A stretch of 64,000 bases of DNA from Nitrosospira multiformis. Lineage in GTDB: Bacteria; Pseudomonadota; Gammaproteobacteria; Burkholderiales; Nitrosomonadaceae. The stretch is taken from NCBI RefSeq assembly GCF_900110185.1, contig NZ_FOCT01000004.1:124001-188000 (forward strand), in the 5' to 3' direction. Positions 35,936 to 44,725 of the stretch are shown piece by piece. Position 1 is the stretch's first letter. The number at the start of each line of letters is the position of its first letter. The notes under the pieces were generated by a model. It did not search any database and was not told the origin of the DNA. It was given only the letters and a program-made list of their open reading frames with translations. The position numbers and the translations under genes are program-made.

Positions 35936-37198
35936 GGTCAGCTTTTCGGAAATCAGGGAGAGGCCCGCATGGGGGGAGGTTCTTGTGCGGAACATGCTGT
36001 GATCGTAGACACGTATCCCGACCGACGGCACCAGCGACCAGTTTTCATTGAGATCGATCTTCTGGCTTAATGCCACATAAGGCGATGTAACACGGAAAGT
36101 CGGCGTATCGAAGCTGTCTCGTGGAGCCGGCAGCAACCGGTTGAATCGCACATCGCCCGAAATCCAGTCGCTGTCGAGACCGGCGACAATCGCGCCTCCC
36201 TTCCATAAGGAGAATTCTTCTTTCCAGCGCATGCCGATCATTTCAAAATTGGTGAGCGTATCGCCATCCAGCCCTGCTTGACGCAGCCAGTTGCCTTCCC
36301 CCTTGTTGTAATAAAAACGCAGGTCGCCACCCCACGTATCATGCCAATGCGATACGAAGGCAGTCACCATTCCCGCCTGGGTGTTGTACCGAGGCGCTAC
36401 AGCGGGAAGCGGGAGATGGTTGTCTCCGGGATCGCGCGCCTGATTGTCCACGAAGAGGAAGCTCGTGCCCATTGACCAATTGGCGTTCAGGCGCACCCCG
36501 ATGCGTCCCATTACATTGTTCAGCTCGCCGTTCGCATTAGGCCGATGTCCATTCGATTGGGCATGGCCTTGCGCCAGCATGAAATCCACGTTTCCATAAC
36601 GGCCCACCAGATCCGCCTGCTCTATGAAGGTGCTGAAGTAGCCTCCGGATATCCTGCCGCTGGCATGCAGGCCGTCTTCAGTGGCGCGCTTGGTTTCCAG
36701 ATTGATTGAGGCAAAGTTGTTCCCGTTGATTTGTGGTTGCGGGCTTTTATATACTGTGATTGCCTGCATGCCGTTGACTGGCAGAAGATCGAGCAGGGGA
36801 TGGTTCCAGACCCCCATGTAAAATGGGATGCCATCGATGTGGGTTTTGATTTCGCTGCCGGGCCGGCTGACGCCCATCCCGCGGATATAAACCGCCCCGC
36901 CCTGATCTCCGCCAAAGGCGCCCACAGTGTTGTAGCGCGATATCTGGACGCCAGGCGTGCGCCGCAACGCGGCAGCCAGATCGAATGCATTCTGGTCGTG
37001 CAATTGGCTTTCGGTGACGACTGCCGATGTGCTGGAAAAACCGTCGATACGAACGCGATCTATGATCGGATTGGCGGTTACCACAATCGGAGTGAGTTCA
37101 GTTTCATGCGCCATGGCAAAACCGGGGCAGATTATCGTCAAGACCGCAGATAGTGCGGATGCTGTGTTTTTTCTTCTTATCATTTTTCTTGTTTTCAT
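35912..37198 (-). pseudogene. TonB-dependent outer-membrane receptor, 3'-truncated
   Basis: 428 residues from ATG 37198, which follows CAGGAATT; an upstream ATG at 37249 is less likely. A signal peptide (to about residue 30, GFAMA) is followed by a TonB-box-like ELTPIVVTA, the plug domain (LRRTPGVQISRY, GGAVYIRGMG, GSEIKTHIDGIPFYMG) and the first barrel strands. Intact receptors are around 650-700 residues; here the barrel ends at SEKLTLFACDPR, where homologues go on with many more strands. The coding sequence after LFA is out of family, and the amidohydrolase remnant begins at the same place. A deletion therefore probably fused the two genes. The truncated barrel could not form a functional receptor. 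A 21-bp inverted repeat lies about 250 bases upstream. Confidence 0.75.
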
Positions 37199-37449
37199 CG
37201 AATTCCTGTGAATTGCTGCAAGCAGGCCCAAGCAATAGGGCCAAAGCAACCATCAATGCTGTAAATGACGAAGTCATTTGCTCGAAGGCGGAATGCATAT
37301 CGACGTGAAGCCCGAAGTGAAGCCTCGTGCCGGGAAAAAACCGGGAGGAGCTTGTCACTTGCGGCCAGGAGAATGTTGGCAAACCCTGTATAGCTGCTGA
37401 GGTGGAATGTAAAGCAAATCGTGGGAATTAGGAATGTGGCATATTGCCG

Positions 37450-37470
37450 CATGTGACAAATTGTCGCATG
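37450..37470. promoter_or_regulatory. 21-bp near-perfect inverted repeat, candidate operator
   Basis: CATGTGACAA at 37450-37459 and TTGTCGCATG at 37461-37470 are arms of an inverted repeat with one mismatch around a single central A. Related half-sites (GCATATTGCCGCATG, GCATGTCATATTACGGC) flank it on both sides. It lies in the 590-base gap between the divergent TonB receptor and penicillin-binding protein genes. The bound regulator is unknown. The rest of 37199-37788 shows only the hairpin at 37624 and no gene. Confidence 0.5.
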
Positions 37471-37623
37471 TCATATTACGGCACTCGCGCCAGGTTTGGC
37501 GCGGAAGGTTTCATCGTCTCGACGGACTATTTCCGGTATATATCGGCTTTGCGGAATCAGCCTTGCTGCTGACTGTCTTAAACATTGCAGTTCGATATCC
37601 GCTTATTTATCATGTTCATAATG

Positions 37624-37645
37624 CCGGAGGCAGGTTTGCCTCCGG
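37624..37645. terminator. Perfect 9-bp hairpin with four-base loop
   Basis: CCGGAGGCA at 37624-37632 pairs with TGCCTCCGG at 37637-37645. No T-run follows on either strand. It is a stable RNA structure in the long leader of the penicillin-binding protein gene; a terminator, attenuator or stability element are all possible. Confidence 0.4.
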
Positions 37646-37788
37646 AAACGAAATAAGCAGCGAAAAAATTTAACAATCCTTTTGATCAGAGATTCGACAC
37701 GAATTCAAAAAAGAGAATAAGTCGAGGAAAATGCTGCATTTCATGGTTTGGTTGATATCCATAAAACAGTAATGTTGTATTTTTACCC

Positions 37789-40700
37789 TTGCTGATTCCT
37801 ACTGTGCGGCGTGCGCTCAGGTTTTTCACTCCCCGCGTATTGATCCTGCTTTTTGCTGTGCTTTCAGCTACAGTCTTTCTTGCCTATCGGGAAATAGAAA
37901 CATCCTGGTATCAGGCATGGCGTCTGTCGAAGCTGGCCGGTGATCTGAAGTGGGAGATAAGAAGCGGTCCGGATGAAGACTTCACGCAACTCGCTCTTTC
38001 CCAGACCGGACCGTATGATATTCGTCTGGGCTATAGCCGCCTGCCCGGGTTGCTTCAGAACCTGAAAAAACATGGTTTCGAGGTGCAGGCGCAGGCGCAT
38101 GCTTCCAGGCAGATGAAGGATCTGGTCCGGCGGGGCGTATTCGTGCCGTATCGCGAAAAATCCCAGGCGGGCCTCGAAATAACCGGAAGCAACGGACAAT
38201 CGCTATACCGCGTGTCGTTTCCGAGACGAATGTATGACAAATTCGAATCCGTTCCGTCGGTGATCACGAGCAGTCTTCTGTTTATTGAAAACCGCGAATT
38301 GCTGGATGAGACCCAGCCGAAAAAAAATCCTGCCGTAGACTGGACCCGGCTCGGCAGGGCAATCCTGGACAAAGGGATTCAGGTTTTCAATTCCGACCAT
38401 GACGTTCCCGGCGGCAGTACGCTTGCAACCCAGATCGAGAAATACCGTCATTCTCCCAACGGGCTGACGCTTACCGGCGGGGACAAGTTCCGGCAGATTG
38501 CTTCCGCCTCCGTGCGTGCGTATCTCCAGGGGGACAACACGCTGGCGGTCCGCAAACAGATCATGGTGGACTATCTTAATACCGTTCCGCTTGCGGGCGC
38601 TCTCGGGTTCGGAGAAACGAATGGAATCGGTGATGCTCTCTGGGCCTGGTATGGGCTCGATTTCGACGAAACCAACCGCATCCTGAACTGGCAATACCGG
38701 AACGAAGCCGAATTTGTCGAAGCCGCAACGCGCTACAAGCACGTACTGAGCCTCATGATCGCGCAGCGGAGGCCTTCCTATTATCTGCTGGCCGGCCGCC
38801 AGGAGCTGGGCGAACTCACCAATGCCTATTTGCGCGTGCTCACCCAGGTGAAAGTGATTCCGCCCAGGCTCAGGGATGCTGCCCTTGGGCAACCTCTGCG
38901 GTTTCGGGATGCCTTCAAGCTGGAGGAGATCAAGGATTTTTCCGCCCAGAAGGCGGTCAACGCGGCTCGAGTACGCCTTGCGTCACAGCTCGGGTTACAG
39001 GGGCTGTATGAGCTGGACCGGCTGGATCTGTCCGTGCAGAGCACGCTCGATATCGAGCTGCAGAAAAAAACCACCGAAATGCTGCGCCAGTTGAGGGACC
39101 CGATAAATGCGGTAGCGGCGGGACTGCATGGCCATCGTCTGTTGGGGAAAGAAGATCCATCCAAAGTCATCTATAGCTTCACGCTTTCAGAATTGACTCC
39201 TGACGGGGCCAAATTCCGTATTCTCGCTGACAATTTCGACCAGCCTCTCGATATCAACAAGGGGACCAAGTTGGATCTGGGTTCCACAGCCAAGTTGAGA
39301 ACACTCGTGAGCTATCTCGAAATTGTCGAGGTGTTGCATGGAAAATATGCAACCTGGGAACCGAAGGTGTTACGCGCGGAAGAGGTCGATCCGAGCGATG
39401 CGCTCAGCCGCTGGGCAATCGACTACCTTTTGCATAGCAGGGACAAGAGCCTGAAATCCATGCTGAACGCGGCCATGGAGCGCAAGTATTCCGCCAGCCC
39501 CTATGAGCGCTTCTTTACCGGCGGAGGCCAGCATGTCTTCCATAATTTCAAGCCCGAAGACAACTACAGGATCATGAGCGTGCGTGAGGCCACGACCAAC
39601 TCGGTCAATCTCGTTTATATCCGGTTGATGCGGGATATCGTGCGCTACTACATGTTCCAGGTGGGAGGGTCGTCCGCCAAAATACTCAGGGATGCGAGTA
39701 ATTCCGATCGGGCGGAATATCTTCGGCGCTTTGCCGACAAGGAAGGCAGGGTGTTCATCAACCGTTTTTACCTGAAGTACAAAGACAAGGCCGTTGATCC
39801 GCGCGAGGTGAGCGACATATTCTTTTCCAGCTTCCGGCACACGCCCCGGCGTCTCGCGGCAGCTTACCGCTATATTTACCCAGCCTCCAGTCTCGTCGAA
39901 TTCGTGGCCTTCATGACGCCGCATTTACCCCGCTTCAAGCAGCTGGATACTTATAGATTAGAGGATCTGTACGAGGCTTATGCACCAGGAAAATATTCGC
40001 TGGCGGATCAGGGTCACATTGTCACGGTTCATCCTCTGGAACTATGGCTGGCGCGTTACCTTATCCTGCATCCGGCAGCCGGCTATAAGGAAGTAATCGA
40101 CGCGAGCGCCGGCGAGCGCATTGCCGTCTATCACTGGCTGTTCAATACCATCCATAAAAACTCCCAGGACGTGCGTATCCGTGGTCTTCTGGAGGTCGAG
40201 GCGTTTCTCGAAATTCACCGCAGCTGGAAACGCCTCGGGTATCCTTTCGACTCCCTCGTGCCATCGCTCGCCACGGCAATAGGAAGCTCCGCGGATCACC
40301 CCGCAGCCCTTGCCGAGCTTATGGGTGTCATCCTCAACGATGGCGTCCGGGTGCCCACGTTGCTGATCGAACGCCTGCGCTTTGCAGTCGACACGCCTTT
40401 CGAGACGATCGTCGAGAAGAAACCCATCCAGGGTGAAAGAGTATTTTCTCCCGAACTGGCGGCAACGGTGCGCAGTGTCCTGACCAAGGTGGTAGCGGTG
40501 GGTACGGCTTCGCGGCTGGCGCATGCAATGGTGGAAGAGGATGGCTCGGAAATCCTGATTGGCGGGAAAACCGGCACGGGTGACCATCGTCATATCACGT
40601 TTTCTTCACCCGGAGTCATCAAGGAATCGCGTGTGGTGAACCGTTCTGCAACTTTTGTCTTCTTTATCGGCGACCGTTTTTTCGGGACCATGACTGCATT

Positions 40701-40893
40701 CGTACCGGGGGTGGATGCAGCAAACTATACGTTTACCTCGGCACTTTCCACACAGGTGATGAAGAAACTGGTACCGGTTCTCAAACCTCTCATTGACAAG
40801 CCTCCATCCTGGCCGGAATCCACCCTGGCAGAGGATGCGATCAGGAAAGCTTTACCGGAAGAAAAGGAAAAGCTGCAACCGGCTTCCAGCTAA
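37789..40893 (+). CDS. Large class A penicillin-binding protein (glycosyltransferase 51 plus transpeptidase), divergent
   Basis: 1034 residues. An N-terminal membrane anchor (about 15-33) precedes a GT51 domain with catalytic Glu in FIENREL (E167) and GGSTLATQ (208-215, usually GGSTITQQ). The transpeptidase domain retains all three motifs: STAK (S499, K502), SVN (605-607) and KTG (K927-T928-G929). It thus should polymerise and crosslink peptidoglycan in the periplasm. It differs from PBP1a/1b in the extra N-terminal region before the GT51 core (about 35-150), a long insert between SVN and KTG, and unusual GT51 wording. Start is TTG at 37789, the only in-frame choice giving the anchor; no ATG fits. 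Codes alone, about 590 bases from its divergent neighbour. Confidence 0.85.
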   Translation: MLIPTVRRALRFFTPRVLILLFAVLSATVFLAYREIETSWYQAWRLSKLAGDLKWEIRSGPDEDFTQLALSQTGPYDIRLGYSRLPGLLQNLKKHGFEVQAQAHASRQMKDLVRRGVFVPYREKSQAGLEITGSNGQSLYRVSFPRRMYDKFESVPSVITSSLLFIENRELLDETQPKKNPAVDWTRLGRAILDKGIQVFNSDHDVPGGSTLATQIEKYRHSPNGLTLTGGDKFRQIASASVRAYLQGDNTLAVRKQIMVDYLNTVPLAGALGFGETNGIGDALWAWYGLDFDETNRILNWQYRNEAEFVEAATRYKHVLSLMIAQRRPSYYLLAGRQELGELTNAYLRVLTQVKVIPPRLRDAALGQPLRFRDAFKLEEIKDFSAQKAVNAARVRLASQLGLQGLYELDRLDLSVQSTLDIELQKKTTEMLRQLRDPINAVAAGLHGHRLLGKEDPSKVIYSFTLSELTPDGAKFRILADNFDQPLDINKGTKLDLGSTAKLRTLVSYLEIVEVLHGKYATWEPKVLRAEEVDPSDALSRWAIDYLLHSRDKSLKSMLNAAMERKYSASPYERFFTGGGQHVFHNFKPEDNYRIMSVREATTNSVNLVYIRLMRDIVRYYMFQVGGSSAKILRDASNSDRAEYLRRFADKEGRVFINRFYLKYKDKAVDPREVSDIFFSSFRHTPRRLAAAYRYIYPASSLVEFVAFMTPHLPRFKQLDTYRLEDLYEAYAPGKYSLADQGHIVTVHPLELWLARYLILHPAAGYKEVIDASAGERIAVYHWLFNTIHKNSQDVRIRGLLEVEAFLEIHRSWKRLGYPFDSLVPSLATAIGSSADHPAALAELMGVILNDGVRVPTLLIERLRFAVDTPFETIVEKKPIQGERVFSPELAATVRSVLTKVVAVGTASRLAHAMVEEDGSEILIGGKTGTGDHRHITFSSPGVIKESRVVNRSATFVFFIGDRFFGTMTAFVPGVDAANYTFTSALSTQVMKKLVPVLKPLIDKPPSWPESTLAEDAIRKALPEEKEKLQPASS

Positions 40894-40928
40894 ACTTGAA
40901 ACTCACTAGCACCCGGCAGCGGCCAGAT

Positions 40929-41048
40929 TCAATCCTCTGTGTTGATCCACCACAGGAAAACCACTATTCCCAGCACAAGGGCGAGGCCCAGAATAGCCTT
41001 GGCAAATTCCTTCACAAACCAGAACACCATCGATTCATATAAACTCAA
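40929..41048 (-). CDS. 39-residue single-helix membrane protein
   Basis: A TTG start at 41048 preceded by GGAGA gives 39 residues; starting at an internal ATG would give 33. A central hydrophobic helix (AILGLALVLGIVVFLWW) is flanked by a Lys-containing N-terminal part (FVKEFAK) and an acidic end (INTED). It follows the DUF2905 gene by 14 bases on the same strand, so the two small membrane proteins are probably co-expressed. No family was recognised. Too short for most gene callers. Confidence 0.5.
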   Translation of the reverse strand: MSLYESMVFWFVKEFAKAILGLALVLGIVVFLWWINTED

Positions 41049-41062
41049 TTTTCTCCCCTGAT

Positions 41063-41266
41063 TTATTTTCGGGTCCACCACCATAGCAGAAACGACAGAA
41101 CCAGCGACACCAGCAGCCCGGTGGTGAGCGGGAAGTAGAGTCTGAAATTTTCACGTTCAATGACAATATCTCCGGGAAGACGCCCAAAGGGCAGCTTCGA
41201 TAACCAGGGCCACAATAATCCTGCTAATAACAGGAGTATGCCGGATAGGATAAGCAGACGCTGCAT
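41063..41266 (-). CDS. DUF2905 small membrane protein
   Basis: 67 residues from ATG 41266. Two helices (about 3-20, 45-62) flank the family motif LPFGRLPGDIVIERENFRLYFPLTT, typical of DUF2905, whose members are 65-70 residues and of unknown role. An in-frame start at 41338 would add 24 residues not seen in the family, so I use the inner methionine; its ribosome-binding site is weak (GGAAAT). It probably forms an operon with the 39-residue protein that follows. Confidence 0.8.
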   Translation of the reverse strand: MQRLLILSGILLLLAGLLWPWLSKLPFGRLPGDIVIERENFRLYFPLTTGLLVSLVLSFLLWWWTRK

Positions 41267-41847
41267 GAGAATTTCCGACTCGTCATTTTCTGGGAACATG
41301 TTCCAACCAGTGTAAACCGTTTTTTCGGGAAAGATCAATTTGCTCTTTCCGGCTGATATCCGGGTTCACTCTGCCTTATCCGCCAATTTTTCCTCCCAGA
41401 GAACCTGTGAATAAATATTTCGCAAACTACGCTATTAAAATGGGAATGATGGCAAGGCACCCGAAGAAGATCATAGCCCGGTCTGCGCTGCCTGGAAGCG
41501 CAGCTAGTGGGATCCAGTAACGTCACACATCGAGACGTCAGCGTCGTAATACATACTTCTTATCTTTCACCCCCTTATCATGTGGGATAACCCGATCAAC
41601 AGAAAAGTTCTGCAGTTGATAGAGGGGCGAATCACATTGCTTTCTCCTGTTGCCCATCCCCTCGATGGTATGGATCAGTTATGTGTGAAAGCGAACGGAA
41701 CACGTGGGGGGCTGTCACTAGAATCGGTAGAATGACTTGCATCGTTCCTTCTTTTCTATGAGGAACGCCGGGTCTACTGGTTTATTTTTATCTTCGCTAA
41801 TCGAATCTGATTGCAATTCTCAGATTTCTGTTTTCAAGGAGGATAAC
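41267..41847. other. Intergenic region with no recognised gene
   Basis: 580 bases between the DUF2905 gene (minus) and the crystallin-like gene (plus). The plus-strand frame from 41737 extends the crystallin ORF upstream but lacks a good ribosome-binding site. No RNA gene, strong promoter or repeat was identified. Confidence 0.4.
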
Positions 41848-42366
41848 ATGAATATTCTGGTAAAGAAGAACTCCCGTAGTTTACTGACCATAGTTACATT
41901 GGTGTTCGGCTTGTCTGTTTCAGCCGAGCTCAGCGCGCAGGAGCATTCTGACAAGCAGATAGTGAATAAAAAGTCGGAACAGGTCGAGAGCAAACACCCT
42001 GGAGCCAAAGATAGCAAGATGACTATCGAGGTTCCCGTATTGACGTTCGTTCCAGTCCAGGTTTCAACAGAACTCGAAAACAGAGGGTGTTGGGTGAAAT
42101 TTTTTGACAAGAAGAATTTTCAAGGCGACAGCTTGTTTCTCAGTGGTCCCGTCAATTTGCCTCGATTGATCGGTCCGTTTGGCTACGATTGGGAGAACAA
42201 GGTTCGCAGTGTCAAGGTGGGACCCAGGGCCAATCTTACTATTTATGACAACCGTGAATATCGGGACCAGGATAAGTTTCTCGACGCCGGTGCAAATGTC
42301 GCTAATCTATCTAAGGAAATGGGATTTTTTGACAACTTCCGTTCAATGATGCTCAATTGTATTTAA
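41848..42366 (+). CDS. Secreted beta/gamma-crystallin-like protein
   Basis: 172 residues from ATG 41848, which is preceded by AAGGAGG; the longer frame from 41737 is unlikely. A signal peptide (about 1-30, ending ELSA) is followed by a charged linker and a crystallin-type domain (about 78-170). Greek-key signatures are visible: VKFFDKKNFQGDSLFLSG and LTIYDNREYRDQDKFLDAG, where the Y/F-x-x-x-x-F/Y-x-G and D/N-x-x-S pattern recurs. Two Cys (C80 in GCWV and C171 near the end) could form a disulfide. Bacterial relatives bind calcium or inhibit peptidases; neither can be assigned here. It stands alone. Confidence 0.75.
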   Translation: MNILVKKNSRSLLTIVTLVFGLSVSAELSAQEHSDKQIVNKKSEQVESKHPGAKDSKMTIEVPVLTFVPVQVSTELENRGCWVKFFDKKNFQGDSLFLSGPVNLPRLIGPFGYDWENKVRSVKVGPRANLTIYDNREYRDQDKFLDAGANVANLSKEMGFFDNFRSMMLNCI

Positions 42367-42549
42367 TTGACCACCTGCCTCCTGATCTAAGCGGTGCAAG
42401 GGGCTCTGGAATTTGTAAGTGGGGTCCAGTCTGGCTAGACAGCAAAAGGAATCGCGTCTAAGCATCTGGACCTCGCTACTTCCTCTGGGAGGTCCGCTTC
42501 TGTAGTGCGATTCGTTCTTGTCCAACGGGTAATTCAAGGGCTTTCCTTT

Positions 42550-43272
42550 CTAAGGCCGGCAGGAATCGAGAACGATGCGTTTGAGGATATGCAGGCGCCG
42601 ATGAAAGAAATGCTCTGCGCCGGGTACAACGACAATGGGTAATTCCTGCGGGGCGGCCCAATCCAGAACGGTTTTAAGCGGAACGACGTCATCCTGATCG
42701 CCGTGAATGATCAGCACGCGCGGTAGAGATTGGACATCCTGCGTATCCTGCGGAAAGGAGAGAGGAGGGGCGCTCAAGCGTTCCACCGCTGGGGCAACCA
42801 GGACGACCTGTTGCGGCTTGAGCCGTTGCGCAGCGAAAACCTGGATTGCACCGCCAAATGAAAATCCCGCCAGGCACAACGGCGGAGAAGAGTCGAAACG
42901 GGAGGCATATTCCGCTGTTACAGCTTCCGCCACCGCCACTACATCCTCGACTTCTCCCAAGCCATCGTTGCCGGAATAGAGGGGGCCTTCGCTCTGCTCC
43001 ACACCCCGGAAATTGAATTTGACCGTGATAAACTCGAGCTCCAGGAAGGATTTGAACAGGGTATGCACTACCTTGTTATTCATGGTTCCGCCATAGAGCG
43101 GATGAGGGTGTGCGATGACGGAAATCCCTCGCGGGGAAGGCGAAGCCGGTTCCGCCAGAACCGCTTCCAGCTTTCCCGCCGGGCCGTCAATGAACAGGTT
43201 TCTGGACAGGTTTGGGGAATTATGCGCAGTCAATGGATGTACATAAAGTCGTGAATCGAAGGAGCAATACAC
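42550..43272 (-). CDS. Alpha/beta hydrolase (COG2945-type serine hydrolase)
   Basis: 240 residues. HPHPLYGGTMNNKVV near residues 55-70 forms the oxyanion region characteristic of this group, the nucleophile elbow is GFSFGG, the acid is in HGDQDDVVP and the catalytic His in GAEHFFHRRL. The substrate is unknown; some relatives act on short esters. The start used is GTG at 43272, five bases after the ferredoxin stop, and the true start may be about 20 residues further in, where homology begins (LFIDGPAGKLEAVLAEP). It is likely co-transcribed with the ferredoxin gene. Confidence 0.82.
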   Translation of the reverse strand: MYCSFDSRLYVHPLTAHNSPNLSRNLFIDGPAGKLEAVLAEPASPSPRGISVIAHPHPLYGGTMNNKVVHTLFKSFLELEFITVKFNFRGVEQSEGPLYSGNDGLGEVEDVVAVAEAVTAEYASRFDSSPPLCLAGFSFGGAIQVFAAQRLKPQQVVLVAPAVERLSAPPLSFPQDTQDVQSLPRVLIIHGDQDDVVPLKTVLDWAAPQELPIVVVPGAEHFFHRRLHILKRIVLDSCRP

Positions 43273-43277
43273 GGGGA

Positions 43278-43589
43278 TCAGATCCGTAACCGCTCGACCA
43301 CACGGCCGTTTTTCAGGTGCTCTTCGATGATTTCATCGATATCCTCCTTATCCACGTAGGTATACCAGACATCTTCGGGATACACGACGATGACAGGGCC
43401 TTCATTGCAACGGTCCAGGCAACCTGCATTATTAATCCTTATCCTCTTGTTTTTAGTGTCCAGTTTGAGTGCCTTTACACGCTCTTTGGCGTAGTCGCGC
43501 ATCGCCTGGGCGCCAAAGTTATTGCAGCACAAGGTTCCGGGTTCACGCTGGTTCACGCAGAAAAATACATGCCGATGGTAGTAGCTCAT
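43278..43589 (-). CDS. Thioredoxin-like [2Fe-2S] ferredoxin
   Basis: 103 residues of the thioredoxin-fold [2Fe-2S] ferredoxin family. The cluster ligands fit the CX10C...CX3C arrangement: C11 in FFCVNQRE, C21 or C22 in LCCNN, C57 in NAGCLDR and C61 in RCNEGP. The C-terminal half (VVYPEDVWYTYVDKEDIDEIIEEHL) is typical. It carries electrons in the cytoplasm for a partner that is not evident here. Five bases separate it from the hydrolase gene and it lies 38 bases from the potD stop, on the same strand, so it could be a tail to the pot operon or have its own promoter. Confidence 0.85.
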   Translation of the reverse strand: MSYYHRHVFFCVNQREPGTLCCNNFGAQAMRDYAKERVKALKLDTKNKRIRINNAGCLDRCNEGPVIVVYPEDVWYTYVDKEDIDEIIEEHLKNGRVVERLRI

Positions 43590-43627
43590 GGTTTTTGTCT
43601 TGAATGGATGAGCAGAAATTATAACGA

Positions 43628-44725
43628 TTATCGCAGTTTAATTTCTGTCCACAAGCGGCTCAGCAGTCGCCGCTGCTTGCGATCGAGATCGCGCAGCATT
43701 TCAAGCCGGGCAATCAGTTCTGGATCAGGAAAAATGGCCTTGTTGCTTGCAATTTCGGGCTGGATGTATTGCAAAGCGTCGAGATTGGGATTGCCCGAAC
43801 CGATGAGGTTGGTGAGTTCGGCGGAATTCTTTCCATCCAGCATGAAATTGATGAATTGGTGAGCAAGATCGGGACGTTTCCCGCTTTTGTGCAGAACCAT
43901 GCTATCCACTGCCAGCACCGCTCCCTCTTTGGGCGTCGAATAGCTGATCGTGAATTTTCGCCCGGTTTTCTGGGCGTCGAGTGCCGCCTGGAACATGTCG
44001 TTAGAATAACCGTGCGCCACCCACAGATTTCCCACTGCCAGTTCCTTGATGTAGCTGGTATTGCTGAAGGCCGCCCAATAGGATTTGGCGCGTACGATCA
44101 GATCAGCGGCCTCCTGCCAATGTCTCTCATCCGTGTCGTTCACGGAATAGCCCAGATACTTGAGCGCGGCGGCCATTAGCTCGCGCTGGCTGTCGAGCAC
44201 GGTCACCCGTCCCCTGATTTTTTCCAGATATTTGGGCTCGAAGATAATTGCCCAGGTATCAGTCGGCAGACCAAGCTGCTCGATCTTCTCCTTGTTGAAA
44301 CCGAGCAGAGAGAGCGTGTAGGCGTAGGGGACCGAGTATATATTACCGGGATCGAAGGCTGTATCGAGATAGGCGGGGTTGATATTCCTGAAATTGGGCA
44401 GCAGCGATTTATCCAGTGGCCTCAGTGCTCCCTGGCGGATAAGGGTGTCGATCGCATTACCCGTGGGAACGATAACATCATAACCGGTGGCGCCCGCCGC
44501 GAGCTTTGCCAGCATTTCCTCGTTATCGGCATAATAATCCTGCGACAGGTCGCACTTGCAGGATTTCTCAAAGCGCGCCACGGTTTCCGGCGCGATATAA
44601 TTATTCCAGTTGAACAGGTGCAGGACATTTTTGCCGCTGCTGGCCGCATCCGGATTCTGGGGAGTACACCCCGCAGCGAACGGGAGCAGTGACAGCAGAA
44701 AAAGAAGGAGTCGTGGAGAGTTCAT
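43628..44725 (-). CDS. potD: Polyamine ABC transporter substrate-binding lipoprotein (PotD/PotF family)
   Basis: 365 residues. The lipobox FAAGC (C20) marks a lipoprotein. The mature part is a family 1 periplasmic binding protein with VLHLFNWNNYIAPETVARFEKSC at the front, YDVIVPTGNAIDTLIRQGALRPLDKS and VPYAYTLSLLGFNKE, all classic PotD/PotF blocks, and LAHQFINFMLDGKNSAELTN at the C-terminal side. It delivers spermidine or putrescine to the permeases; which polyamine cannot be told. Its ATG shares a base with the stop codon of the preceding permease gene (44725), so the operon is tightly coupled. Confidence 0.9.
   Translation of the reverse strand: MNSPRLLLFLLSLLPFAAGCTPQNPDAASSGKNVLHLFNWNNYIAPETVARFEKSCKCDLSQDYYADNEEMLAKLAAGATGYDVIVPTGNAIDTLIRQGALRPLDKSLLPNFRNINPAYLDTAFDPGNIYSVPYAYTLSLLGFNKEKIEQLGLPTDTWAIIFEPKYLEKIRGRVTVLDSQRELMAAALKYLGYSVNDTDERHWQEAADLIVRAKSYWAAFSNTSYIKELAVGNLWVAHGYSNDMFQAALDAQKTGRKFTISYSTPKEGAVLAVDSMVLHKSGKRPDLAHQFINFMLDGKNSAELTNLIGSGNPNLDALQYIQPEIASNKAIFPDPELIARLEMLRDLDRKQRRLLSRLWTEIKLR

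Noticed and set aside
37199..37448. Cobalamin riboswitch upstream of the TonB receptor
   Set aside because: No B12-box-like sequence or characteristic stem arrangement was found on the minus strand; only an inverted repeat further upstream.
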